DNA from: Betaproteobacteria bacterium HGW-Betaproteobacteria-8
GTDB lineage: Bacteria; Pseudomonadota; Gammaproteobacteria; Burkholderiales; Methylophilaceae
Direction of reading: 5' to 3'
Length of the DNA stretch: 20,763 nt
NCBI GenBank assembly: GCA_002842135.1
Contig: PHCD01000022.1
Span: forward strand, 1 to 20,763
The notes under the pieces: generated by a model
The model's database searches: none
What the model saw: only the letters and a program-made list of their open reading frames with translations
Told to the model about the DNA's origin: nothing
Part shown: piece after piece, positions 7,899 to 15,835 of the stretch
How positions within the stretch are numbered: the first letter of the stretch is position 1
Layout: every line of letters begins with the position of its first letter
Made by a program: the position numbers and the translations under genes

Positions 7899-8605
7899 GT
7901 CAGTATCAACTCGCATTGCCAGATGGCGAACATATCTGCTATCAGCTTGAACGCCGGTCACGCAGAACCATCGGCCTGAAAATCAGCAGCAACGGACTGG
8001 TGGTGCATGCACCCAAACGTATCAGCCAACCACTGCTTGAAAAAGCGCTGCTTGAAAAAGCAGACTGGATTCGCAGAAAACTCACGCAGATCACTGCAAA
8101 CCAGCCGGTGCCTTTACGCTGGGAAGATGGTGTGGAACTGCATTTCCTTGGCAACCCAATCAGGCTGAAGCTGAGCCAGGATAACGCCAACAGGAAGCCG
8201 GAATTCGAACATGGTGTCTTGCATCTTCGCCTGACCAATATCGTCGATGCGGAATTCGTGGCAAGCAAGGTAACCCAGTGGTACAAAAAGGCTGCGCTGA
8301 CAGACTTTGCCCGCCGGCTCGAATTGTTCTCTACCAGGCTGGGCGTCGAATTACCCAAGCTCTATCTTTCCAATGCGCAGTCACGCTGGGGCAGTTGCAA
8401 CAGCAAGCGGGAAATCCGCATCAACTGGCGCCTGTTGCAGGCACCGCCACATATACTCAATTATGTAATCTGCCATGAGCTGGCACACCTGAAAGAGATG
8501 AATCACTCAGCCCGGTTCTGGACGGTAGTTGAAAGCCTGCACCCCGAATACAAAAGCACAGAACGTGCATTAAAGCAGCTGGCCCCTCATTTGCATCGAC
8601 TCTAG
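7895..8605 (+). CDS. YgjP-like zinc metallohydrolase (M48-related, DUF45)
   Basis: This 236-residue protein belongs to the YgjP/DUF45 family of putative zinc metallopeptidases, whose substrate is unknown. The C-terminal part has SRWGSC (163-168) and the zinc site HELAH (H194, E195, H198) followed by H204, the pattern of the family. The N-terminal part (RSRRTIGLKISSNGLVVHAP) is also typical. There is no signal peptide or membrane helix, so it should be cytoplasmic. The start is a GTG at 7895 that overlaps the plsC stop (GTGA), with GGAG at 7886-7889. Tandem repeats occur twice in the gene: a 14-bp unit at 8033-8046 and 8048-8061 giving LLEKALLEKA, and a 16-bp unit straddling the stop codon. 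Confidence 0.93.
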   Translation: MSQYQLALPDGEHICYQLERRSRRTIGLKISSNGLVVHAPKRISQPLLEKALLEKADWIRRKLTQITANQPVPLRWEDGVELHFLGNPIRLKLSQDNANRKPEFEHGVLHLRLTNIVDAEFVASKVTQWYKKAALTDFARRLELFSTRLGVELPKLYLSNAQSRWGSCNSKREIRINWRLLQAPPHILNYVICHELAHLKEMNHSARFWTVVESLHPEYKSTERALKQLAPHLHRL

Positions 8606-8621
8606 TCATTTGCATCGACTC
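8587..8621 (+). repeat. 16-bp tandem direct repeat across a stop codon
   Basis: TCATTTGCATCGACTC occurs exactly at 8587-8602 and again at 8606-8621, separated only by the TAG stop of the YgjP-like gene (period 19). The first copy encodes the last residues (HLHRL). This looks like a recent tandem duplication by replication slippage that placed a second, now non-coding, copy after the stop. Confidence 0.85.
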
Positions 8622-8636
8622 CAGGCAAATCACTCT

Positions 8637-8665
8637 TTTATCCCTCTGTTTCTCCGTGCTATGCT
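8637..8665 (+). promoter_or_regulatory. Probable extended -10 promoter of the DUF805 gene
   Basis: TTTATC (8637-8642), a 17-base spacer, and TATGCT (8660-8665) preceded by TGC give an extended -10 promoter layout. It lies about 40 bases before the start codon at 8708. The -35 match is poor. Confidence 0.4.
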
Positions 8666-8707
8666 TCACGGGCATTCCGCATATATCAACAAAAACAGGG
8701 AGGTTTC

Positions 8708-9043
8708 ATGAGTTTCTCAGATGCAATCAAGATTTGTTTTCAAAAGTACATGGACTTTAACGGGCGTGCAAAGAGACCGGAGTTCTGGTGGTTTGCGCTC
8801 TTCTGCGTTGTAGTAAGCCTGGTATTGGGGATGGCCAGCAGCGCACTTTCCACACTTTTTTCACTCGCCACATTGCTGCCTTCACTGGCAGTAGGTGCGC
8901 GTCGCCTGCATGACACCAACCGCAGCGGCTGGTTACAATTGTTGTGGATCATCCCGCTGATCGGCTGGATCATCATGATCGTGTTCCTCGCCCAGCAAGG
9001 CAGTAGCGAAGACAATCAATACGGCTCAACCCCAGCGAACTGA
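8708..9043 (+). CDS. DUF805 small inner-membrane protein
   Basis: This 111-residue protein is a DUF805 (YhaH/YhaI-like) inner-membrane protein of unknown function. The family features are present: FNGRAKRPEFWWF near the N-terminus (18-30), two or three hydrophobic helices (about 30-65 and 94-110 region), the LLPSLAVGARRLHDTNRSGW block (56-75) and PLIGWIIMIVFLAQQG. The ATG at 8708 has a strong GGGAGG site at 8698-8703 with 4-base spacing. It stands alone on the plus strand with a likely promoter of its own and converges on ccoI, 39 bases away. Confidence 0.93.
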   Translation: MSFSDAIKICFQKYMDFNGRAKRPEFWWFALFCVVVSLVLGMASSALSTLFSLATLLPSLAVGARRLHDTNRSGWLQLLWIIPLIGWIIMIVFLAQQGSSEDNQYGSTPAN

Positions 9044-9067
9044 GTCATCAAAAACTGACCCTTCAGG

Positions 9068-9097
9068 CTCAGGCTGAGGTACTCATCTCAGCCTGAG
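9068..9097. terminator. Hairpin between convergent DUF805 gene and ccoI, possible two-way terminator
   Basis: CTCAGGCTGAG (9068-9078) and CTCAGCCTGAG (9087-9097) form a perfect 11-bp stem with an 8-base loop. The right arm covers the last ccoI codons, and the ccoI stop (9083-9085) is in the loop. There is no U-tract right after the stem on either strand (on the minus strand a T5 run comes about 14 bases later), so termination is plausible but not certain. Confidence 0.45.
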
Positions 9098-11512
9098 TGC
9101 ATTCAACACCACAATCAGGGAACTGACCGACATACCGATTGCAGCCATCCAAGGCGCGAGCATGCCGGTTGCGGCAAACGGCAGGGCCAGCAGGTTGTAA
9201 GCCAATGCCCAAGCGAAGTTCTGGCGCACGACACTGCGGGTGAAACGACTGGTTTCAATCGCATGATCAATTTCCAGCAGATGCTCGCCAAGCAGCACAA
9301 TATCCCCTGAAGCACGCGCCATCTGCGTACCGCTGCCCATGGCTATCGAAACCTGTGCTTTCGCCAACACCGGCGCATCATTGATGCCATCACCGACCAT
9401 GGCGATCACTTCACCGCGTTGCTGCAGTTGCTCAATCAGTTCGAGTTTCTGTTCAGGCGAAGCCGAAGACTGCCAACTGAAGATGCCAAGCCGCCTGGCA
9501 TAATCTGCAACCGTGGATTCAGTATCACCGCTCAGAATCGACACGACCAGGCCTTTGTCCTGCAAGGCTTTTACCAGCTCTTGGGCTTGTGGTCGTAACG
9601 TGTCTGCCATGATGAATGCTGCCAGATACTGCTCTTCATCGCTAAGCCAGACCAGCGTTGCACTCTCGGCAATTTCCGGGATATCCGGCACTTGCTGCAA
9701 GGCAGCATTCAGTTTCAGGTTACCAAGGTAATACTGTTTGCCGTTCAACAGCCCAGCCACTCCCAGCCCCGGACGATTACTTGCTTCTTCCAGCTGGTAA
9801 AGCTGTTCCTTGTTACCCGGCAATGTTTCACTGAAACTTTTCGCGTAAGGATGCTCGGAATGCTGCTCCAGGCTGGCGGCCAGTTTCAGGCACTCAGCCT
9901 CGCTCACTGAGGCAAGCGCAACAGTTCCCTGTAGCTGCGGACGCCCTTCGGTCAGGGTGCCAGTCTTGTCGAATACCACATGCGTCACTCTGGCCAGCAT
10001 CTCCAGTGAATGGCCACGCGTCAGCAGCACGCCGCGTTTGACCAGGTGCGAGCCTGCTGCGGCGAAGGCCGCAGGCGCAGCCAACGATAAGGCACATGGG
10101 CAGCTGACCACCAGAATGGTGAGTACGATCTCGAGTACTCTTGATGGCTCGATCTGCATCCAGACCCAGCCAGTCATCGCTACCGCCAGCAACAGCGCAT
10201 AGGTGAAATAAGCGGCGATCTTGTCTGCCAGCTCAGTCAGTCTTGGCTTCTCCGCTTGCGCCCGGTCAAGCAGGCGGCTGATACCGGCAATCACGGTATG
10301 TTCACCAACTGCGGTAACGCTTATAGTCAGCGGACTTTCGTAATTGATACTGCCGGCATACACTGTGCTGCCAACGGTTTTGACCAGCGGGCGGCTTTCG
10401 CCGGTCAGCAGGGATTCATCCGCACTGCTTTCGCCTTGCTGCACAACGCCGTCTGCGGCGATAGTCTCTCCCGGCTTGGCCATGATCAGGTCACCGGGCT
10501 TCAGCTCCATCAGCGGGACTATCTCAAGTTGCTGCTGCGCATTCAATCGTGATGCAACGGCAGGCACCAGGCGCAGGAGATTCTCTGCAGACTCGATCGA
10601 TTTCTCGCGCGCATTACGCTCCAGAAAGCGTGTGGCGAGCAAAAAGAAAATCAGCATGGTCAGCGTGTCGTAATAGACTTCGCCCACACCGTAGTAAGTC
10701 GCCCAGATACTGCCGGCAAAGCCTGTAATCAAACCCAGGCTGATCGGGACATCCATCCCGAGCCGGCCGGTTTTGACACCGCGCCAGGCCGCCTGGTAGA
10801 ACGGCCAGGCAGCATAGAAGATCGCCGGCACACTGAGCACCAGACTGAACCAGCGCAACAGCTGAGCGGTGGCAAACTCCAGGCCCTGTGCCGGCCCGGC
10901 ATAGAGGGCCACTGCAATCATCATCACTTGCCCGGCGGAAAGACCGGCCACTGCCAGCCGGCGGAAATCTGCCTTGCGCTGTTTAAGACGCAACGCTTCC
11001 TGCTGCTGGGCACTAAAAGGATGAGCATGGTAACCGAGCTTGCGTATCTCGAGCAGGATGTCACTGAGCTTGATTTGCGAATCATCCCAGCTGATACGTG
11101 CACGATGCGAGCTGTAATTGATGGCGACTTGCTGGATACCCTTCAGCTGCTTCAAATGACGTTCATTGAGCCAGATGCAGGCGGCGCAGGTAATGCCTTC
11201 AAGGATAAGCGAAGCCTCCCTGGAATCTCCTTGCGAGACAGAGACAAAACTCTTCTGCACCTCGGGGTGATCATAGAGCATCAGTTCCCGGAGCTCATCA
11301 GGTACCAGGTCTTCAACGTTCTTGGGTAATTCGGTGCGATAACGGTAATAGTCTTCCAGCCCGTTTTCAACAATGGCATCGGCCACAGCCTGACAACCGT
11401 GGCAGCACATGGCGCGCTGCTGGCCTAGGACAACGGAGGAATAGCGGGTACCGGACGGTACAGGCAAGCCGCAATGGTAACAATCTGCCTGAGTATCGAT
11501 GTCTGCATCCAT
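9083..11512 (-). CDS. ccoI: CcoI/FixI-type copper-transporting P1B ATPase
   Basis: CcoI is a copper-exporting P-type ATPase in the inner membrane that supplies copper for the CuB site of cbb3 oxidase. The 809-residue product starts with a cysteine-rich domain (C11xxC14, then CCHGC at 36-40), typical of this subgroup, followed by an HMA domain with GITCAAC (C109, C112). Membrane helices begin near residue 185. The ion-path motif is CPC (471-473). Other P-type motifs are TGES (370-373), DKTGT with phosphorylated D515, the SEHP histidine (554) and GDGINDAP (707-714). The ATG at 11512 lies 24 bases after the fixH stop with GGGAT upstream. It is the last gene of the ccoGHI group; no ccoS follows. 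Confidence 0.95.
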   Translation of the reverse strand: MDADIDTQADCYHCGLPVPSGTRYSSVVLGQQRAMCCHGCQAVADAIVENGLEDYYRYRTELPKNVEDLVPDELRELMLYDHPEVQKSFVSVSQGDSREASLILEGITCAACIWLNERHLKQLKGIQQVAINYSSHRARISWDDSQIKLSDILLEIRKLGYHAHPFSAQQQEALRLKQRKADFRRLAVAGLSAGQVMMIAVALYAGPAQGLEFATAQLLRWFSLVLSVPAIFYAAWPFYQAAWRGVKTGRLGMDVPISLGLITGFAGSIWATYYGVGEVYYDTLTMLIFFLLATRFLERNAREKSIESAENLLRLVPAVASRLNAQQQLEIVPLMELKPGDLIMAKPGETIAADGVVQQGESSADESLLTGESRPLVKTVGSTVYAGSINYESPLTISVTAVGEHTVIAGISRLLDRAQAEKPRLTELADKIAAYFTYALLLAVAMTGWVWMQIEPSRVLEIVLTILVVSCPCALSLAAPAAFAAAGSHLVKRGVLLTRGHSLEMLARVTHVVFDKTGTLTEGRPQLQGTVALASVSEAECLKLAASLEQHSEHPYAKSFSETLPGNKEQLYQLEEASNRPGLGVAGLLNGKQYYLGNLKLNAALQQVPDIPEIAESATLVWLSDEEQYLAAFIMADTLRPQAQELVKALQDKGLVVSILSGDTESTVADYARRLGIFSWQSSASPEQKLELIEQLQQRGEVIAMVGDGINDAPVLAKAQVSIAMGSGTQMARASGDIVLLGEHLLEIDHAIETSRFTRSVVRQNFAWALAYNLLALPFAATGMLAPWMAAIGMSVSSLIVVLNALRLR

Positions 11513-11536
11513 CAGGAATCCCGCCGTCAGTGCAGA

Positions 11537-12331
11537 TCAGTTTTCGAGGAACAACTGTTGTTGGCGCCGGAAGTAATGCTCATCCTGCTCGATGATGATT
11601 TCAGCCAGCCATTTTCCCGCATCCGGCAAGGTAAGTTCGGCCTGATAAAGTCCAGGCTCCGTTTCCGACAACTTCAAAGACTGATCATCGCGACTGTTGG
11701 CAACACGCCACAACCCCAGTTTCACCTCGGCGGCTTGTACCGGCAGCCCCTGCTTGTCCTGCAACAACAGCGAAATCACGGCTGATTGCCCGCTTTGCAG
11801 ATTTTCCACTCCCTGCAATGTCGCCTGCCAGCCCAGTTCACGCTGCTGCTCTATCCTGGCCAGGTGAGCCTGATAGCTTTTGTTTTTATCATGCGGCACC
11901 GTGCCGGGGAACGCTGTATGCACTTTCTGTTTGTCCGGGTTAGGCAGGATAAAGCTGGTGATGCTGCCCGGCAAGCCGCGACTGGCGATCGAAAGCAATA
12001 CGGCATTCAGAATCACCAGAAAAATGAAAAAGGCTATGATCAGCCTGGGGGCCCAATGCAGGGAGTGCTTCTTCTGCTGCAGGCTGCCGAACACCGCCAG
12101 CACGCCTGCATTGGCAATATAGACCGCAAAGTGTATGGCCAGCACATCGCCGCCTGCCCAATGTTGGCTGCTGTATGCAAGATACATCAGGAAAGGCGCC
12201 AGTGCGCTGAGGATACCTGCCCAGAAATTCGAAAGCCCGAATCGACGCGAAACGAAGAACAGCACGACAGCCAGTATCAGGCCGCCGAACAGGGTCTCCG
12301 TCATGGAGACTTCAGGAATCGACAAAATCAT
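11537..12331 (-). CDS. ccoH: CcoH/FixH family protein with a multi-span N-terminal extension
   Basis: FixH/CcoH is a membrane protein needed for stable assembly of cbb3 oxidase. The C-terminal half (about 150-264) has the periplasmic FixH domain: KSYQAHLARIEQQRELGW, an immunoglobulin-like strand pattern and PDAGKWLAEIII near the end. The length is odd: 264 residues, while classical FixH is about 150 with one membrane helix. Here hydrophobic segments lie at about 12-29, 37-54, 63-84 and 96-116, so about 95 residues with three extra helices precede the usual anchor. The ATG at 12331 is 6 bases after the ccoG stop; an ATG nine codons later is an alternative start. Identity rests on position between ccoG and ccoI plus the C-terminal pattern. 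Confidence 0.85.
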   Translation of the reverse strand: MILSIPEVSMTETLFGGLILAVVLFFVSRRFGLSNFWAGILSALAPFLMYLAYSSQHWAGGDVLAIHFAVYIANAGVLAVFGSLQQKKHSLHWAPRLIIAFFIFLVILNAVLLSIASRGLPGSITSFILPNPDKQKVHTAFPGTVPHDKNKSYQAHLARIEQQRELGWQATLQGVENLQSGQSAVISLLLQDKQGLPVQAAEVKLGLWRVANSRDDQSLKLSETEPGLYQAELTLPDAGKWLAEIIIEQDEHYFRRQQQLFLEN

Positions 12332-12337
12332 GTCCGC

Positions 12338-13771
12338 TTATTTGTTCCGCTTGCTGTTGAAATTCGCCTGGGCAATGACCGGCTCGACATCCGGGCTGGA
12401 TGGTTGTACCTCGAATTCAAATACCTGCGTCTTCGCTGCAAGCTCCTCACTCAGGTCGACACGCGCACTAATGCTCAGGCTCTTGCCAGCGCGTACACGG
12501 ATCTCGGGGATATCGCCGATATTCAATGACTCGGCAGGAATACCGCGCGCACGTAATTCATAGACTTCATCATGCTCAGTTTTATTGACGATATGAATCT
12601 GGTAGCGATTACGGATGCTGCCATCGGATAAAACTACATAAAGCGGCTGACGGGTTTGGCGTACGTTCACTTCGGTATCGCTACGCGTACCGATATTGTA
12701 GAAGAGGAACCCCATAGCCACGATCAAGGCTAGTGCATAGCCCCATACTTTCAGGCGCTTCCATTCAAGGTGTGGGTTCTGTGGTGTATCGCTGGCCAAG
12801 TTACGCTCGGAATCATAGCGGATAAGACCGCGCGGATAACCGACCGAATCCATGATGTTGTTGCAGGCGTCGATGCAGAGGCCACAAGAGATACACTGAT
12901 ATTGCAGGCCATCGCGAATATCGATCCCGGTGGGACAGACTTGCACACAAAAACCGCAATCTATGCAGTCGCCATGACCTTTTGCCTGACGCTCTTCGCG
13001 CGTCTTCAAGCCAGCCTTGGGCAACGCCCTGCCAGCAGTACCTTCGCCGCGTCTGGCATCGTAACTTACGGCCAGCGTGTCCGCTTCATACATCACGCCC
13101 TGAAAGCGCGCATAGGGACAACCGACGGTACATACATGCTCACGCACCACACCTGCGGCCAGGTAAGTCGTCGCCGTAAGGATAAGTACTGTCAGATAGC
13201 CTGCATGGGCAGCCTGGCCAGTAAAAAAGTTTTCGACAAATGCGGGCGCATAACCGAAATAGAGAGCGAAGGTCATCGCTGTCCAGAATGAGACCAGCAG
13301 CATCAAGGCATGTGAACCACCGACCTTGGCAATCTTTTCTGCATTCCATGGCTGGCTTTTCAGTCTCAACCTTGCTGGGCGCTCACCCTGCAGCATATGT
13401 TCTATCAGGATGAACAGGTCTGACCACAAGGTCTGAAAACAGAAATATCCGCACCAGGCGCGGCCAATCAAACCGGTTATGAAGAACAGCAGTGCCGCTG
13501 CAATGAACAGCAGCATTGCCAGCCAGAAGATATCCTGCGGGTAGACAATCAGATCGAAGATAAAGAACCTGCGCGATTCGAGATCGAACATGACAGCCTG
13601 GTCTGCGGCGCTGTTACGTGACCATGGCAGCCACGGCAGGAGAAAGTAAACCGAATAAGCCACTGCCATGACGGCAGTTTTGAAATTACGGAATTTGCCC
13701 TTGACCGACCGGGTGACGATCGGGATATGCTTGTTCAATAAAGGCGACTGCCTGGTGTTGCTCGCTTCCAT
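12338..13771 (-). CDS. ccoG: CcoG/FixG/RdxA iron-sulfur protein (cbb3 assembly copper reductase)
   Basis: CcoG is an inner-membrane polyferredoxin-like protein that reduces Cu(II) to Cu(I) for cbb3 oxidase assembly. The 477-residue product has membrane helices at about 33-50, 80-102, 152-172 and 190-207, and one more at 342-360. Two 4Fe-4S sites are clear: C269, C272, C275, C279 and C293, C296, C299, C303. Further conserved cysteines are in WCGYFC (C107, C111) and CTVGC (C214, C218). The periplasmic C-terminal domain (about 365-470) has the immunoglobulin-like FixG_C pattern (YQIHIVNKTEHDEVYEL). It starts a second transcription unit after the terminator that follows ccoP, or is expressed by read-through; fixH follows after 6 bases. 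Confidence 0.97.
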   Translation of the reverse strand: MEASNTRQSPLLNKHIPIVTRSVKGKFRNFKTAVMAVAYSVYFLLPWLPWSRNSAADQAVMFDLESRRFFIFDLIVYPQDIFWLAMLLFIAAALLFFITGLIGRAWCGYFCFQTLWSDLFILIEHMLQGERPARLRLKSQPWNAEKIAKVGGSHALMLLVSFWTAMTFALYFGYAPAFVENFFTGQAAHAGYLTVLILTATTYLAAGVVREHVCTVGCPYARFQGVMYEADTLAVSYDARRGEGTAGRALPKAGLKTREERQAKGHGDCIDCGFCVQVCPTGIDIRDGLQYQCISCGLCIDACNNIMDSVGYPRGLIRYDSERNLASDTPQNPHLEWKRLKVWGYALALIVAMGFLFYNIGTRSDTEVNVRQTRQPLYVVLSDGSIRNRYQIHIVNKTEHDEVYELRARGIPAESLNIGDIPEIRVRAGKSLSISARVDLSEELAAKTQVFEFEVQPSSPDVEPVIAQANFNSKRNK

Positions 13772-13834
13772 AGCTTGATTGACCCGTCATACATTACGAT
13801 TGATGCCATACATCGGCTGCTTGTATAGACACCT

Positions 13835-13871
13835 AAAAAGCATAAAGGCTCACTGCTGTGTGAGCCTTTAT
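13835..13871 (-). terminator. Intrinsic terminator after ccoNOQP
   Basis: On the minus strand ATAAAGGCTCAC and its complement GTGAGCCTTTAT (plus coordinates 13842-13853 and 13860-13871) form a perfect 12-bp stem with a 6-base loop, followed by a T5 run (13839-13835). It lies 16 bases after the ccoP stop and separates the structural genes from ccoG. Confidence 0.88.
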
Positions 13872-13887
13872 CTGGATTAGTACAGAA

Positions 13888-14868
13888 TTACTTGCCGCCG
13901 CCCAAACCTTGATGCACGTAGACGGTCAACAGTTTGATCTGATCTGGTTTCAAACGATTTTCCCAGGTTGGCATAACGCCCCGGTTCAAACCGCCAGCAA
14001 TTACATTCTTGATAGCCTTGAACTTTTCTTCCGGGTCTTCCATTTCAGGGATATTGGCCCATAACCAGATCTTGTCGGTCAGGTTGGCTGAACCCAGGCC
14101 TTCCTTGCCTTTGGCATCTGCACCGTGGCAGGCATAGCATGCCGCTTTGTCAGACTGGAACAGCTTGGCACCCAGCTCTGCACTGGCAGCGTCATGCGGC
14201 TCACCGGACAGGCTCAGCACATAATTTGCGGCCTGAGTGATTTCCTCATCGGAAATGATTTCCTTGAAAGGCGGCATATAGCCCTGACGGCCATGGACGA
14301 TGACATCCTGAATCTGCGCATAGCTGGAACCATACTGCCAGTGGTCGTCGGTCAGGTTAGGGGCAAAACCGATCACGCCCTGACCGCCAGTCTGGTGACA
14401 TGGTGCACAGTTGTCGGAGAACAGTGTCTTACCGGCAGAAGTCACGAACTGCATCAGCTCGGCATCCTGCGCAATCTGGTCGAACGGCGTTGCAGCCACT
14501 TTATCGAACCACTGCTTTTGCGCGGCATGCAACTCATTCATCTCAACCATGTATTTGGAGCGCATATTCCAGTGCGTGGTTTTCTCGACTTCCGTACCAT
14601 CTACCTGGGTAGCTGTGTAGGTAATGGAGTTGAGGCCGGGAACACCCTTGGTATAAGTGCTGCCGATCGGCCACGCCGGGTAGAACAGCCAGTAGACCAC
14701 TGTAAAGATTGCAGTGAGGTAGAAAGACCACACCCACCATCTCGGCAGCTGATTGGTAAGTTCTTCAATGCCGTCCCAGGCATGTCCGGTGGTTGGCACG
14801 CCGACGGTCTTCTTGACTCTGGACTTTGGCTGTTCGTTGCCGCTATTTGTTGTATTTTGCTGACTCAT
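13888..14868 (-). CDS. ccoP: cbb3 oxidase subunit III, dihaem cytochrome c CcoP
   Basis: CcoP passes electrons from soluble or membrane cytochromes c to CcoO in the cbb3 oxidase. The 326-residue product has an N-terminal FixP_N segment (TGHAWDGIEELTNQLPRWW, 28-45) running into a single membrane helix (about 46-64), a linker, and two cytochrome c domains. Haem sites are CAPCH (154-158) with M198 (YMPPF) as axial ligand, and CYACH (244-248) with M299 (GVMPTW). No cleaved signal peptide is needed, since the helix anchors it with the haems in the periplasm. The ATG at 14868 comes one base after the ccoQ stop, so the two are translationally coupled. It is the last gene before the terminator. Confidence 0.98.
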   Translation of the reverse strand: MSQQNTTNSGNEQPKSRVKKTVGVPTTGHAWDGIEELTNQLPRWWVWSFYLTAIFTVVYWLFYPAWPIGSTYTKGVPGLNSITYTATQVDGTEVEKTTHWNMRSKYMVEMNELHAAQKQWFDKVAATPFDQIAQDAELMQFVTSAGKTLFSDNCAPCHQTGGQGVIGFAPNLTDDHWQYGSSYAQIQDVIVHGRQGYMPPFKEIISDEEITQAANYVLSLSGEPHDAASAELGAKLFQSDKAACYACHGADAKGKEGLGSANLTDKIWLWANIPEMEDPEEKFKAIKNVIAGGLNRGVMPTWENRLKPDQIKLLTVYVHQGLGGGK

Positions 14869-14869
14869 A

Positions 14870-15055
14870 TCACTTACCCTTGAACTCTATCTCGTCATCT
14901 TCCAGCGGAATGTTTTTGTAACTTTCCAACCTCTCGCTCCGTCTGCGGCTACCGTAAACATAGAACAGGATGCCGCAAAACAGAGTAAAGAAAATCAACA
15001 AAGCCAGCGGCTTGGTGTTTTCAAAATTGGTAAACCACAAGAGCAACTCTGTCAT
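14870..15055 (-). CDS. ccoQ: cbb3 oxidase small subunit CcoQ
   Basis: CcoQ is a small single-span membrane subunit that stabilises cbb3 oxidase. The 61-residue product has one hydrophobic helix (about 16-35, KPLALLIFFTLFCGILFYVY) and then the typical basic and acidic tail (GSRRRSERLESYKNIPLEDD). The ATG at 15055 is preceded by AGGAAA, which overlaps the ccoO stop region. The gene sits 9 bases after ccoO and one base before ccoP, the standard place for ccoQ. Family sequence conservation is low, so position weighs heavily in this call. Confidence 0.93.
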   Translation of the reverse strand: MTELLLWFTNFENTKPLALLIFFTLFCGILFYVYGSRRRSERLESYKNIPLEDDEIEFKGK

Positions 15056-15064
15056 CGCGATTTC

Positions 15065-15799
15065 CTAACGGAATTTCACAAAGTAGTCGTCGTCGTATTT
15101 CTTGAAATCAACCATCGTACCCAGCATTTGCAGATAAGCTACCAGCGCATCCATCTCCGTCAGCTTATCCGGATTGGTGTCGTAGTTGCCTTGTTGCGCC
15201 TGTTCGATCAGGTTCTTTTCCGCATCCGGGATATGCAGGTACTTGGCAACGTCTGCACCGAACTCCTGCACATTGCGCTCATATTCTGCCTGGCTTTCCG
15301 AATACGGAACACCGGTCTTGCGCAATGCACGCAACCTCAAGCCAACATCTGAATAATCCAGGTCAGTCGATGCCAGCCATGGATAGTTCGGCATCACGGA
15401 TTGCGGTACCAGCGAACGCGGCGCGGTTAAATGCTGGGTCTGCCAGTCATTGGAATACTTGCCGCCAACACGTGCCAGATCCGGGCCGGTACGCTTTGAA
15501 CCCCACTGGAATGGGTGGTCGTACTTGGATTCTGCGGCCAGTGAGTAATGTCCATAACGCAGGGCTTCATCACGGAACGGACGAATCATCTGCGAATGAC
15601 ACAGATAACAGCCTTCGCGGATGTAGATGTCGCGGCCACGTAATTCCAGCGGCTTGTATGGGCGTACGCCTTCGACTTTTTCCACCGTCTCCTTGATGAA
15701 GAACAGCGGAATAATCTCGACCATACCGCCGACGCTGATAGCGATCATGGTAAAGACCAATAAAATACCCAGGTTACGTTCAATCTTGTCGTGCTTCAT
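15065..15799 (-). CDS. ccoO: cbb3 oxidase subunit II, monohaem cytochrome c CcoO
   Basis: CcoO is the membrane-anchored monohaem cytochrome c that delivers electrons from CcoP to the catalytic subunit CcoN. The 244-residue product has an uncleaved N-terminal helix (about 10-35), a CYLCH haem site (64-68) in REGCYLCHSQMIRPF, and M136 in SVMPNYPWL as the likely axial ligand, all standard for the family. The ATG at 15799 has GGAG at 15805-15808 with 5-base spacing. It follows ccoN after 36 bases and precedes ccoQ by 9 bases, in the usual ccoNOQP order. Confidence 0.98.
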   Translation of the reverse strand: MKHDKIERNLGILLVFTMIAISVGGMVEIIPLFFIKETVEKVEGVRPYKPLELRGRDIYIREGCYLCHSQMIRPFRDEALRYGHYSLAAESKYDHPFQWGSKRTGPDLARVGGKYSNDWQTQHLTAPRSLVPQSVMPNYPWLASTDLDYSDVGLRLRALRKTGVPYSESQAEYERNVQEFGADVAKYLHIPDAEKNLIEQAQQGNYDTNPDKLTEMDALVAYLQMLGTMVDFKKYDDDYFVKFR

Positions 15800-15835
15800 G
15801 CTGACTCCAGATTCTTTACTTTTCTATTCGGCCGC

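Noticed and set aside
11786..12529. Long plus-strand frame of 247 codons opposite fixH and ccoG
   Set aside because: The minus-strand genes have clear family motifs and tight operon spacing; this frame is an antisense shadow with no domain.
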